Assembly: GCA_028281665.1 (NCBI GenBank) | Contig: JANQJK010000020.1 | Coordinates: 1 to 50,133 of the forward strand | Reading direction: 5' to 3' | Length of the DNA: 50,133 nucleotides | Source of the DNA: Hyphococcus sp. | GTDB lineage: Bacteria > Pseudomonadota > Alphaproteobacteria > Caulobacterales > Parvularculaceae | Part shown: positions 17,144-24,930 of the stretch, in pieces | Layout of the letters: every line of letters begins with the position of its first letter | Numbering within the stretch: position 1 is the stretch's first letter | Made by a program: the position numbers and the translations under genes | Notes under the pieces: generated by a model | Databases searched by the model: none | What the model was told of the DNA's origin: nothing | Seen by the model: only the letters and a program-made list of their open reading frames with translations

Positions 17144-17488
17144 ATGCCGATCACCATCTATCACAATCCCCGCTGCTCGAAGTCGCGCCAGACCCTTGCG
17201 CTTCTTGAGGAGCAGGGCGTTACGCCGGAGATTGTGCTTTACCTGGAAAGCCCGCCATCAAGGGCGACGCTGAAGGGGCTTATCAAAAAGCTCGGGCTTT
17301 CATCGGTGCGCGAGATGATGCGGAGGAAGGAAGCACCGTATAAGGAGCTTTCCCTGGCGGACGCATCCGAAGCACGGCTGATCGACGCCATGGCGGAGAA
17401 TCCGATCCTGATTGAGCGTCCGATTGTCGTGAATGGCGATAAAGCCGCGATTGGCCGCCCGCCTGAGAACGTGTTGGCGGTGATTTAG
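17144..17488 (+). CDS. arsC: Arsenate reductase (glutaredoxin) / ArsC family
   Basis: A 114-residue thioredoxin-fold protein. The catalytic Cys11 lies in HNPRCSKSR and the Arg of the family RPIV motif is in LIERPIVVNGDKAAIGRPPE. Glutathione/glutaredoxin-linked ArsC enzymes reduce arsenate to arsenite. No ars operon genes are nearby, so it may act as a general redox protein or serve an arsenite exporter elsewhere. It starts 13 bases after the CenR-like gene and is likely co-transcribed with it. Confidence 0.9.
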   Translation: MPITIYHNPRCSKSRQTLALLEEQGVTPEIVLYLESPPSRATLKGLIKKLGLSSVREMMRRKEAPYKELSLADASEARLIDAMAENPILIERPIVVNGDKAAIGRPPENVLAVI

Positions 17489-17791
17489 CATTTGACTGCC
17501 GGCCCGCCGCTGCAATGCAATATAGTTTAAGGGTTGTTCAAAAGCTCCATGTCGCCTCGCACTCAATGAGGCGCAAAGATTGACGACATGGCAAGACTGC
17601 GTTGCTTGCCTTGAAAGTTGCTCGCACGGCGTTCATCACTTAACGTTGCCCAGTGCTTAGGCGCTGAAATTGAGAGTCGCGCGATGTATTGGGTTAATGT
17701 TTATACACTGAAAATTAGCAAACTTACATAATGCTTCTGCGTTCATTACTTCGTGCGACTACGGAATAAACGCCGCGCGGAAAGGAAAGAG
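17489..17791. other. Structured, AT-richer intergenic region before a hybrid kinase gene
   Basis: No gene is supported. Three dyads are packed into about 70 bases. CCATGT at 17547-17552 pairs with ACATGG at 17586-17591. Inside it CGCCTC (17553-17558) pairs with GAGGCG (17568-17573). GGCAAG from 17590 pairs with CTTGCC near 17605-17610. The stretch from 17640 to 17750 is AT-richer than its surroundings and probably carries the promoter of the gene at 17792. A small RNA or leader structure is possible; nothing identifies it. Confidence 0.4.
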
Positions 17792-19039
17792 ATGTTTAGC
17801 GTCCTGGCAGCTATGTTAGGCGTTGCGGCCGGAGCCGGTGTCTCGTGGTTACTTTTAAGACGCAGGCTTGCGGCGCGCTTCAACCGCCGACTGGCGCAGC
17901 GATCAGAGTTTGTCGGTGCGGTCGCGCATCAATTGCGGACACCTCTTAATCAGGTGCTGGGCATGGCGCAGTCTCTGACTGTTTATTCGGAACAGTTTCA
18001 GCCGGAACATCGCGCACTTGTCGACACGCTGTCGGAGTCGGGGTCAAGCCTGAAGTCGGCGCTGCTTGACGTGCTGGATATGCTGGACCTGACCGCGAAC
18101 GAGCTGAAACTCGACGTCGACGCGGCGTATTTGCCGAAAACGATCGACTTTGTGGAAGACACAAGCGCCGCTGACGCCCGGAACAACAACACGAACGTTC
18201 ATTTCGACGTGAAGTCGCGCGCGCATAAATGGCTGCGTTATGACGATGTCAGAGTCCGCCAGTGTGTCGCCGCGGCAGTACGCCAGTGTATTCGCCAGAC
18301 GCCCGACGGAAATGTTGAAGTCACGGTCGACATCAAAAAGCATCCAAAACGCAAGAGCGAATTGTTTGTTGAAATCACTGTCGCCGATGATTGCGGCGGC
18401 ATGGATCAGCGTATGGCGGAATGCTATTTCTCGCCGACCAAATACAAGATAAACCGCTTTATGAAGGACGCGGAAAGCAATGTGTTGTCGCTTTCCCTCG
18501 CAAAAATGCTGGCGCGCAAAATGGGCGGCAATCTGACTGTCAAGAGCGCCTACTCGAACGGCGTCGCCTTCACCCTGCGCTTTCCTGCCCTGCTCGCCAA
18601 GGATGCGGAGCAGTACGAATATGACCGCGCGGCGTCGACCAAGGAGAATGCGGCAGATGCGGTGCGCGACATTTGCGTACTGATCGTCGAGGACAACGAG
18701 GTGAACATCAAGATCCTCGATCTGTTCCTCAAGGGCATCGCGCCGAAACGCATCCTTGTTGCGAGAAACGGCCAGGAAGCGCTGAATATTCTGGCGACGG
18801 AAGAGTGCGGCCTCGTGCTTATGGATATTCAGATGCCTGTGATGGACGGCGTTACGGCAACGCGCAAAATCCGGGAGAGGGGCGGACAATGGAAAGATCT
18901 GCCCATTCTTGCGGTGACGGCTGCGGCGCGCGGCGCCGAAAGAGAGGCTTGCGCCGAGGCGGGCGCCACGGGTTTCCTCGCAAAACCCGTTATCGCGGAC
19001 GAGCTTTACGAAAAGGTCGTTCGAGTGATGCGGCGTTAG
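17792..19039 (+). CDS. Hybrid histidine kinase with degraded ATP-binding domain
   Basis: A 415-residue protein. It has one membrane helix (residues about 4-22), a HisKA dimerisation domain with His46 in VAHQLRTPLNQ, a HATPase-like region, and a C-terminal receiver with Asp345 (VLMDIQMPVMDG) and Lys in LAKPV. The ATP-binding boxes are poor: the N-box Asn is Gln165, the first Gly of the G1 box is Cys201, and the G2 box reads SNVLSLSL instead of GLGLS. It may therefore act by phosphotransfer or protein binding rather than autophosphorylation. There is no sensory domain. Start at ATG 17792 behind AGGAAAG; an in-frame GTG at 17753 lacks such a site. Confidence 0.85.
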   Translation: MFSVLAAMLGVAAGAGVSWLLLRRRLAARFNRRLAQRSEFVGAVAHQLRTPLNQVLGMAQSLTVYSEQFQPEHRALVDTLSESGSSLKSALLDVLDMLDLTANELKLDVDAAYLPKTIDFVEDTSAADARNNNTNVHFDVKSRAHKWLRYDDVRVRQCVAAAVRQCIRQTPDGNVEVTVDIKKHPKRKSELFVEITVADDCGGMDQRMAECYFSPTKYKINRFMKDAESNVLSLSLAKMLARKMGGNLTVKSAYSNGVAFTLRFPALLAKDAEQYEYDRAASTKENAADAVRDICVLIVEDNEVNIKILDLFLKGIAPKRILVARNGQEALNILATEECGLVLMDIQMPVMDGVTATRKIRERGGQWKDLPILAVTAAARGAEREACAEAGATGFLAKPVIADELYEKVVRVMRR

Positions 19040-19150
19040 GGGGCATCGCGAAGCACCGCCCAGCCCTTAAAGGGCGCCCGCCAGCAAGCATTCCAGGGTA
19101 CCCGGTTGCCGAGAAAGGGAATGCGTCGTTTGCCAAAGCCCGTTGCGCAC

Positions 19151-19846
19151 TCACCAGTCGATCTTCCGTCCGGCATAATCGAAGAATCCGCCGCTTTCTT
19201 CCGGCTTGCAGGCAGCGCATACGGCGGGAAGGTTTTGCGCCGCCGCCTCGCGCGACGCGGTATACTTCCCCCGCGCATATTTTCGCGTAAGCGGGGTTTC
19301 AATCGTACCCGGATGAAGTGCGATGACGATGCTTTCGCTGTTGCGGCGTTTTTCTTCGATGGCGGCGCAGCGGACAACCTGGTTCAACGCGGCTTTCGAC
19401 GCGCGATAGCTCATCCAGCCCCCAAGTTTGTTGTCTTCAATGGAGCCGACCCGGGCTGAAAGCGTGGCGAAAACCGCGCGCCGTTCTTTGGTCAGGAGCG
19501 GCAGGAAATGTTTCAGAAACATCGCACCGCCGACCGCGTTGACTTCAAATGCGCGCAGCATTGTTTCAGCGTCGATTTCGCGAAACTGTCTCTCGGGTCT
19601 TGCGCCGTTGACTTCGAAGGCGCCGACAGCGTTGATGATCAGATCGAACGAGCCCGCCTCCGCGCCGATATGTTGCGCGGCGGCGGCCAGCGATTGCTCA
19701 TCGGTGATGTCGACGCCGTCTGCGCTGCGTGACAGCCTTACGAGCCGTCCGCAGCGCGCGTCAGCGGCGAGGGCGTCGCATATTGCGCCGCCAATACCGC
19801 CGCTAGCGCCATAAATGAGCGCGTTGAACGGCGCGCTTCCTTTCAT
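19151..19846 (-). CDS. SDR family NAD(P)-dependent oxidoreductase
   Basis: A 231-residue classical short-chain dehydrogenase. The nucleotide-binding motif ALIYGASGGIGGAI lies near the N-terminus, the NAG-like motif reads INAVGAF, and the active site YRASKAALN has the Tyr-x-x-x-Lys pair. The Ser upstream is supplied by TLSARVGS. HPGTIETPL follows. The pattern resembles the CsgA-like SDR group, whose substrate is usually unknown. It converges on the hybrid kinase gene with a 111-base gap that holds inverted repeats (GCCCTT-A-AAGGGC near 19064; GCATTCC/GGAATGC at 19088 and 19118) but no gene. Confidence 0.9.
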   Translation of the reverse strand: MKGSAPFNALIYGASGGIGGAICDALAADARCGRLVRLSRSADGVDITDEQSLAAAAQHIGAEAGSFDLIINAVGAFEVNGARPERQFREIDAETMLRAFEVNAVGGAMFLKHFLPLLTKERRAVFATLSARVGSIEDNKLGGWMSYRASKAALNQVVRCAAIEEKRRNSESIVIALHPGTIETPLTRKYARGKYTASREAAAQNLPAVCAACKPEESGGFFDYAGRKIDW

Positions 19847-19899
19847 CTAGCGATTTCTCCGCGGCGTCAGGAGAAATACGCGCGCGCAGCCTAACCGGA

Positions 19900-20826
19900 T
19901 TACTCCGACGTCAGCAGCGCCTCGATTTTCGGCCCGGCGGCGAGCACCACCTTGCGGCCCTCCTCGATAAATTCATCTGCGCGATCAAAGGCGTTCGGCA
20001 GCGCGTCCCGCATGTTCGGCCGCAGCAGAATATCCGGCGCGTCAACGGCGGAGCGCGCCCGGGCAAGCTGCATCTGAAAGATGTCCGCTGCGGCGAGGGC
20101 CGTTTCGAAAAGGTGCGGGGTTGCCGCCGCGCGCGCCTTGGCGAGCTCGAACTGGCGCTTAATGGCCGCTTGCGTATCGTCGATCAGTTTGGCCACCGCG
20201 CCGGTGACGCCGGGCTCGGCGGGCGGCGCGGGCTCGATCACGGCGGGAAGGCCGGCCCTCTCGCCGAACCGGTCAAGGGTCTTGGGTACGGCATTCACGT
20301 CGACGCTTACGATAACGTCCGCGCCGAGGGTGCGCGCAAGGGTCACCGGCGTCGGATTGCACAAAGCGCCGTCAACGAGCCAGCGGTGATCCCGCCGTAC
20401 GGCGTGGAAGACGACGGGTATGGCGCTCGATGCGCGCACCGCTTCCAGCATCGAGCCGGAGGTCATCGTCACCTCTTCCCCGGAGGCGAGATCGGTGGCG
20501 ACAGCGCCGAATTTAACCGGCAGATCCTCGATATTCTTTTCGTATTTTGAAAACGCTTCGAATGCCGGCCCCACGTCAATGAGCCCGCCGCGGCGAACTT
20601 TCAGGGAAAAACTCTCAAGCGCCGACAGGGGCGTCAGGGAACGGCCCCATTTTTCAAGATCCTCAAGTGCGCCGATGAGATGCGCGCCGCCCACAAGGGC
20701 GCCGACCGAACAGCCGGCGATAACATCCGGCTTGACGCCGAGTTCCGCGAGCCCGCGCAATACGCCCACATGCGCCCAGCCGCGCGCGGCGCCGGAACTC
20801 AAGGCGAGGCCCAGCTTCTTCGTCAT
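19900..20826 (-). CDS. Patatin-like phospholipase family protein (RssA/NTE type)
   Basis: A 308-residue protein with the patatin catalytic dyad. The oxyanion-hole region is SSGAARGWAHVGVL, the nucleophile Ser40 lies in GCSVG (family GxSxG), and Asp152 in VDGA. It is the short bacterial type without membrane segments, expected to be a cytoplasmic or membrane-associated lipid esterase; the substrate is unknown. The C-terminal third is helical. It is divergent from flgB, and the 108 bases between the two genes carry TTAACC boxes. Confidence 0.9.
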   Translation of the reverse strand: MTKKLGLALSSGAARGWAHVGVLRGLAELGVKPDVIAGCSVGALVGGAHLIGALEDLEKWGRSLTPLSALESFSLKVRRGGLIDVGPAFEAFSKYEKNIEDLPVKFGAVATDLASGEEVTMTSGSMLEAVRASSAIPVVFHAVRRDHRWLVDGALCNPTPVTLARTLGADVIVSVDVNAVPKTLDRFGERAGLPAVIEPAPPAEPGVTGAVAKLIDDTQAAIKRQFELAKARAAATPHLFETALAAADIFQMQLARARSAVDAPDILLRPNMRDALPNAFDRADEFIEEGRKVVLAAGPKIEALLTSE

Positions 20827-20849
20827 GGCTTGCTCCGTGTAAGGATTTG

Positions 20850-20900
20850 TTAACCAATCGGCGCGCTGCGTTCGAAAACCGTCAACGCGGGCTTAACCAT
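20850..20900 (+). promoter_or_regulatory. Pair of CtrA-like half-boxes before flgB
   Basis: TTAACCAA at 20850-20857 and TTAACCAT at 20893-20900 resemble the strong half of the CtrA recognition sequence. They are 43 bases apart, not the seven of a full box, so this is a weak call. The second lies 35 bases before the flgB start. Confidence 0.35.
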
Positions 20901-20934
20901 AAAGGGAGAAAATCCGCGATTGAAAGGGCCTAAC

Positions 20935-21327
20935 ATGGATTTAACGAAAGTCCCGCTGCTCGCCGGTCTCGCCCAGCGCCTTGATTTTCTTGGCGCGCGT
21001 ACGACCGTGATCGCGGAAAATATCGCCAATGCGGACACGCCCGGCTACGCGGCCCGGGATCTTGAAAAACCGCATTTCGGTGAGTTGACGAAAACGGCGG
21101 CCCTGCGCGTCTCAGATCCAAAACACATTGCGGCCTCGCCGAGCGCCAGCGCGACGCCCTATCGGGCCGTTTCCGCGCCGGATGGAGACGCGTCCCTCAC
21201 CGGCAATCAGGTAAGCCTGGAGACCCAGGCGATGAAACTCTCCGAAACGCGCCAGGACTATGCGCTCGCTTCAAGCCTTTACCGCAAGGGTCTCGCCATG
21301 CTGCGGCTGGCGGCGCGCGGTCAGTAG
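20935..21327 (+). CDS. flgB: Flagellar basal-body rod protein FlgB
   Basis: FlgB is a proximal rod protein of the flagellar basal body. The 130-residue sequence has the rod-protein N-terminal helix with AENIANADTPGYAARD and the C-terminal helix with the pattern QAMKLSETRQDYALASSLYRK, as expected for the axial protein fold. I use the ATG at 20935, preceded by GAAAGGG; it begins at MDLTK. It opens the flgB-flgC-fliE operon, with flgC after 11 bases. Confidence 0.96.
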   Translation: MDLTKVPLLAGLAQRLDFLGARTTVIAENIANADTPGYAARDLEKPHFGELTKTAALRVSDPKHIAASPSASATPYRAVSAPDGDASLTGNQVSLETQAMKLSETRQDYALASSLYRKGLAMLRLAARGQ

Positions 21328-21338
21328 GAGCTGGAACG

Positions 21339-21749
21339 ATGGACGATATCAACACCGCCATGCAGATCGCCGCGTCGGGGCTTCACGCCCAGTCTGCGCG
21401 CATTCGCGTGATCGCGGAGAACATCGCCAACGCAAACTCAACCGCCGAGGCGCCGGGGCTCGACCCCTATCGCCGCCAGGCGCCGGTCTTTACGAGCTAT
21501 CTCGATCACGAGCTTGGCGCGGAAGTCGTCAAGATGACGCGGGTCACCCTCGACCCGTCGGAGTTCACCCTGCGTTTTGAGCCCGGCCATCCGGTTGCGG
21601 ATGAAAACGGATATATCGCCCTGCCGAACGTCAATCCGCTGGTGGAGATGATGGACCTGCGCGAGGCGCAGCGGTCCTATGAGGCAAATCTCGGCGCTCT
21701 CGACACGATGCGGTCAATGGCGTCGTCCACCTTGCGCATTCTGGAGTAG
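21339..21749 (+). CDS. flgC: Flagellar basal-body rod protein FlgC
   Basis: FlgC is the second proximal rod protein, 136 residues. The N-terminal rod motif reads AENIANANSTAE, and the C-terminal half has YIALPNVNPLVEMMDLREAQRSYEANL, the FlgC/FlgG-type end helix. A good ribosome binding site (TAGGAGC) precedes ATG 21339. fliE starts 4 bases after its stop. Confidence 0.97.
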   Translation: MDDINTAMQIAASGLHAQSARIRVIAENIANANSTAEAPGLDPYRRQAPVFTSYLDHELGAEVVKMTRVTLDPSEFTLRFEPGHPVADENGYIALPNVNPLVEMMDLREAQRSYEANLGALDTMRSMASSTLRILE

Positions 21750-21753
21750 GTCG

Positions 21754-22068
21754 ATGGCGATAGACGCAACCCGCGCCGCAGAGATTTACGCCGCCGTTGC
21801 CAAGGCGGCAGGCAATGCAACGCGTACGGATGAAGCCGCCGGCGCCCGGCCGCCGAATTTCGCCGAGCTGGTGCAGACGGCCGTGCAGTCCACAAGCGAA
21901 AGCCTGAAGGCTGGCGAAACGGCGGCGGCCCAGGTCGCCGCGGGCGAGGCGTCGCTGGTCGACGTGGTGACCGCGGTCTCCGCCGCGGAGGTGACGCTGG
22001 AAACAGCGATTGCCGTCAGAAACCGCGTGATCGAGGCTTATCAGGACATCCTTCGGATGCCGATTTAA
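21754..22068 (+). CDS. fliE: Flagellar hook-basal body complex protein FliE
   Basis: FliE links the MS ring and the export gate to the proximal rod. The 104-residue protein has a variable Ala-rich N-terminus and the conserved C-terminal helix with VTAVSAAEVTLETAIAVRNR followed by VIEAYQDILRMPI. The ATG at 21754 is chosen because it begins the MAIDATRA segment and follows flgC closely; a longer in-frame version would overlap flgC. Confidence 0.95.
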   Translation: MAIDATRAAEIYAAVAKAAGNATRTDEAAGARPPNFAELVQTAVQSTSESLKAGETAAAQVAAGEASLVDVVTAVSAAEVTLETAIAVRNRVIEAYQDILRMPI

Positions 22069-22180
22069 GACGCTTTTCCGGCACTTTCCGGCGTGGCGAG
22101 CGAATCGTCATTTATCCGATTGCTGACGGAACCGCGCCTGCGTGGTATGGTCCGGCCCTGAAGTGCAGGGAGACACAACC

Positions 22181-22621
22181 ATGAAAAACATCTCAGTTGT
22201 TTTTGTCTTGTTTTCGCTCGCCGCATGCAACGCCGATGGCGAGGGCGCGCCCGGCGAAGGGACCCCGATCAGCAAGCCGGTCATCGCCGATTGTCCCGTC
22301 ATCGACAGCCGGGAATGGGCCGCATGGGTCGATGCCGAACCCGGCCCCGGTGCGCCGACGCTGCATATTCGCGGCACGGCCGATTTGCCGACGCCCGGAT
22401 ATGACTACGCGTGGCGCGTGGGGATTGCAGACCGGGCCATGCCGCCCGGCCAGCATATGCATCTGGACTTTACCGCGCCCGACGGCATGGTCGCGCAGGT
22501 CGTCACGCCGGTTGAGGTCGCCTATGAAGGTGAAGCAACGTACAAGGAATACCGGATGATCCGCGTCAAATGCGGCGACGAAACGCTTGCGGAAATTGCC
22601 GACGTGCCGGTGGCGCAATAG
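22181..22621 (+). CDS. Small hypothetical lipoprotein inside the flagellar cluster
   Basis: A 146-residue protein with a lipoprotein signal, lipobox LAAC (Cys16), then a Gly/Glu linker. The mature part begins with an IDSREWAAWVDAEPGPG block, followed by strand-rich sequence and a Cys in IRVKCGD. I recall similar unnamed proteins with a DSRxWxAW start in related bacteria but no named function. It lies between fliE and fliQ on the same strand behind an AGGGAG ribosome binding site. It may be a flagellar accessory lipoprotein or an unrelated passenger. Confidence 0.8.
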   Translation: MKNISVVFVLFSLAACNADGEGAPGEGTPISKPVIADCPVIDSREWAAWVDAEPGPGAPTLHIRGTADLPTPGYDYAWRVGIADRAMPPGQHMHLDFTAPDGMVAQVVTPVEVAYEGEATYKEYRMIRVKCGDETLAEIADVPVAQ

Positions 22622-22627
22622 CGGTTT

Positions 22628-22643
22628 TTAACTCATCCTTAAC
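22628..22643 (+). promoter_or_regulatory. CtrA-type box (TTAA-N7-TTAAC) upstream of fliQ
   Basis: TTAA at 22628-22631 and TTAAC at 22639-22643 are separated by exactly seven bases, the canonical CtrA recognition layout. A third TTAACC follows at 22661-22666. The box is 83 bases before the fliQ start. In Caulobacter the fliQR promoter is an established CtrA target. Confidence 0.75.
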
Positions 22644-22725
22644 CCAATCCTCACGGCGTTTTAACCACGCGCCCGGCAATATCTGCCCAGTACTGTTTGA
22701 GGCCAGTCTTGCGTGAGGATCGCCC

Positions 22726-23001
22726 ATGGGCGCTGAAATTCTGGAAATCGCGCGCGAAGCCTTCTGGGTGACGCTGCTGGTCGCCGGGCCCGCCATGCTG
22801 GCGGGGCTCCTTGTCGGCCTTGCGATTGCGCTTCTTCAGGCGCTGACCCAGGTGCAGGAACTCACCCTCGTTTTTGTACCGCGCATCGTCGTGATGTTTA
22901 TTGTGATTGCGATCTGCCTGCCCTTTATGGGCGGTGCCCTCGGCCGGTTCGCCATCGAGCTTTACGGGCGTATCGCCGCGGGCGGCGTCGGCGCGGGATA
23001 G
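22726..23001 (+). CDS. fliQ: Flagellar export gate protein FliQ
   Basis: FliQ is a two-helix subunit of the flagellar type III export gate (FliPQR). The 91-residue protein starts MGAEILEIAREAFWVTLLVAGP and has two membrane helices at about residues 15-40 and 50-75, with the conserved ALLQALTQVQELTL between them. fliR starts 7 bases after its stop. Confidence 0.96.
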   Translation: MGAEILEIAREAFWVTLLVAGPAMLAGLLVGLAIALLQALTQVQELTLVFVPRIVVMFIVIAICLPFMGGALGRFAIELYGRIAAGGVGAG

Positions 23002-23008
23002 CGCGCCC

Positions 23009-23779
23009 ATGACGTTCAATCTCGCCGCGCTCCCCATTGACGCTTTCATTATCTTCGCGGTGTTCGTGCGGGTCGGCGCCCTCTTCATGACAGCGCCGGC
23101 GCTTGGCGACTTCACGCTTTCTCCGCGCATTCGTCTTGCAGCGGCGCTTGCCGTCACGGCGGCGCTCGCGCCGGTCGCCGCGCCGTCCTTTCCGGACTGG
23201 GCGCGCACGGGCGGGGTCGGGCCCATGACGGCGCTCATTCTGGGGGAAGTGCTCGCCGGCGTGTTTCTTGGTCTCGCGGCGCGGGTCGTCATGGCGGCGC
23301 TTAACGTCGCGGGTCAGATCATCGCCTTTCAGATGGGCCTGTCGCTCGCGCAGATTTTCGATCCGACGCAGGAGTTGCAGGGCGCAATCATCGGCGGCTT
23401 TCTTGCGGTGCTCGGCACGACCATGATTTTCGCGACCGACCTTCACCATATGTTGCTCGCCGCGCTGGCTGACTCCTACGCGTTGATGCGTCCCGGCGCC
23501 CTGCCGAATTTCGGCGATATGTCGAACGTGATGGTTGATACGCTGTCCCATTCGTTTTCCCTGGGTCTGCGTCTCGCTGCGCCCTTCATCCTCTTTGGCA
23601 TTGTCTTTTATGTGGGCGCCGGCGTTCTCAACCGTCTGATGCCGCAAGCGCAGGTCTTTTTCATGCTGATGCCGGCGAACATCGTGCTCGGCATTGTGCT
23701 CCTGATGCTGACGACCGGCCTCATCATGACGCTGTTCCTCGAACAGTTCGAAGCGCATCTCGCGCAGTTCCTGAGATAG
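23009..23779 (+). CDS. fliR: Flagellar export gate protein FliR
   Basis: FliR is the large membrane subunit of the export gate. The 256-residue protein has about six hydrophobic segments, the family RVGALFMTAPALGD at the first helix, and GQIIAFQMGLSLAQIFDP near the middle. ATG 23009 follows the fliQ stop closely; an earlier in-frame start would overlap fliQ. flhB begins 4 bases after it. Confidence 0.96.
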   Translation: MTFNLAALPIDAFIIFAVFVRVGALFMTAPALGDFTLSPRIRLAAALAVTAALAPVAAPSFPDWARTGGVGPMTALILGEVLAGVFLGLAARVVMAALNVAGQIIAFQMGLSLAQIFDPTQELQGAIIGGFLAVLGTTMIFATDLHHMLLAALADSYALMRPGALPNFGDMSNVMVDTLSHSFSLGLRLAAPFILFGIVFYVGAGVLNRLMPQAQVFFMLMPANIVLGIVLLMLTTGLIMTLFLEQFEAHLAQFLR

Positions 23780-23783
23780 CCCC

Positions 23784-24863
23784 ATGGCCGAGCAGCAGGA
23801 CAATGCACAGCGTACGGAGGAGCCGACACCGAAGCGGCTTCAGGATGCGCGCAAGAAAGGCGATGCGCCGAAAAGCCAGGAGGCGATTGCTGCGGCGATG
23901 CTTGCCGCGGGCGCGCTCGGCCTTGCAATGTTCGGCGGCCCCGCCGCAAAGGACGTGATGAGCGCGGGCGCGTCGTTTCTCGATCATCCCCACGAGTTTC
24001 TCACCGACGGCGCATCCCTGCAACGGCTCTGGGCGGCGGTCGCCTGGCGCCTGGCTGCCGCGCTCGGCCTGTTGGGGCTGATGATTTTTGCTGTCGCAAT
24101 CCTCGCCAATGTGGGCCAGGCCCTTCCCGTCTTCACGGCAAACCGCATTAAACCCGAACTGTCCAAGATTTCGCCTGTGGCCGGGTTCAAGCGCATTTTC
24201 GGGCCGTCAGGGCTGTTCAACTTCACCAAAGGCGTCGGCAAGCTGGTGGTTGTCGGCGTGATGCTGTTCTTCGCCCTGTGGCCCGAGCGGGACTTGCTGG
24301 TGACGTCCCTCACTGTCGATGCGGCGGCGCTCCTTGCCCTGATGAAATCCCTGACGCTGAAACTCATCGCCATGGCGGTCGCCGCCATGATTGTCATCGC
24401 GGCGTTCGACTACGCCTTTCAGCGCCACACATGGAAACAGCGCCTCAAAATGACTCGGGACGAGGTGCGCCGCGAGTTGAAGGAAACCGAAGGCGATCCG
24501 CAAATCAAAGGCCGCCTGCGCCAGATGCGCGAAGGCAAGATGCGCAAGCGCATGCTCGCGGCGGTCAAGGACTCAACCTTGCTGATTATGAACCCGACCC
24601 ATTACGCTGTCGCGCTCGGCTACGAGATGGGCTCGGAAACGGCACCGGTCTGCCTCGCCAAGGGGGTTGACGATCTGGCGCTCCGCATGCGCGAGGCGGC
24701 CGAAGAACACAATGTGCCGGTGGTCGAAAACCCGCCCCTCGCCCGCGCGCTCTACGCATCGGCCGAGATCGACGAGGAAATCCCCCTCGATCACTACGAA
24801 GCTGTCGCCCGGGTCATCGGCTTCATCATGAAGAAGGCGAGCGCGGCGCGGGTGCTGAACTGA
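23784..24863 (+). CDS. flhB: Flagellar export switch protein FlhB
   Basis: FlhB controls the switch from rod/hook to filament export. The 359-residue protein starts with the typical TEEPTPKRLQDARKKGDAPKS segment and has four membrane helices. The cytoplasmic autocleavage site NPTH is at residues 270-273 (LIMNPTHYAV). The PLARALYASAEIDEEIP end is conserved. It is the last gene of the fliQ-fliR-flhB set and converges on an outer-membrane gene across a strong hairpin. Confidence 0.97.
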   Translation: MAEQQDNAQRTEEPTPKRLQDARKKGDAPKSQEAIAAAMLAAGALGLAMFGGPAAKDVMSAGASFLDHPHEFLTDGASLQRLWAAVAWRLAAALGLLGLMIFAVAILANVGQALPVFTANRIKPELSKISPVAGFKRIFGPSGLFNFTKGVGKLVVVGVMLFFALWPERDLLVTSLTVDAAALLALMKSLTLKLIAMAVAAMIVIAAFDYAFQRHTWKQRLKMTRDEVRRELKETEGDPQIKGRLRQMREGKMRKRMLAAVKDSTLLIMNPTHYAVALGYEMGSETAPVCLAKGVDDLALRMREAAEEHNVPVVENPPLARALYASAEIDEEIPLDHYEAVARVIGFIMKKASAARVLN

Positions 24864-24873
24864 CGCCCTCGCA

Positions 24874-24910
24874 TTCCGTCCTCCCCGGCAAAAAGCCGGC
24901 AAGGACGGAA
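24874..24910. terminator. Long two-part hairpin between convergent flhB and outer-membrane gene
   Basis: A nine-pair outer stem (TTCCGTCCT at 24874-24882 with AGGACGGAA at 24902-24910) encloses a five-pair stem (CCGGC/GCCGG) with an A5 loop. The dyad could end transcripts from both sides, although there is no clean T run. Confidence 0.65.
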
Positions 24911-24930
24911 GTGCGTTAGAGGCAAACGGC

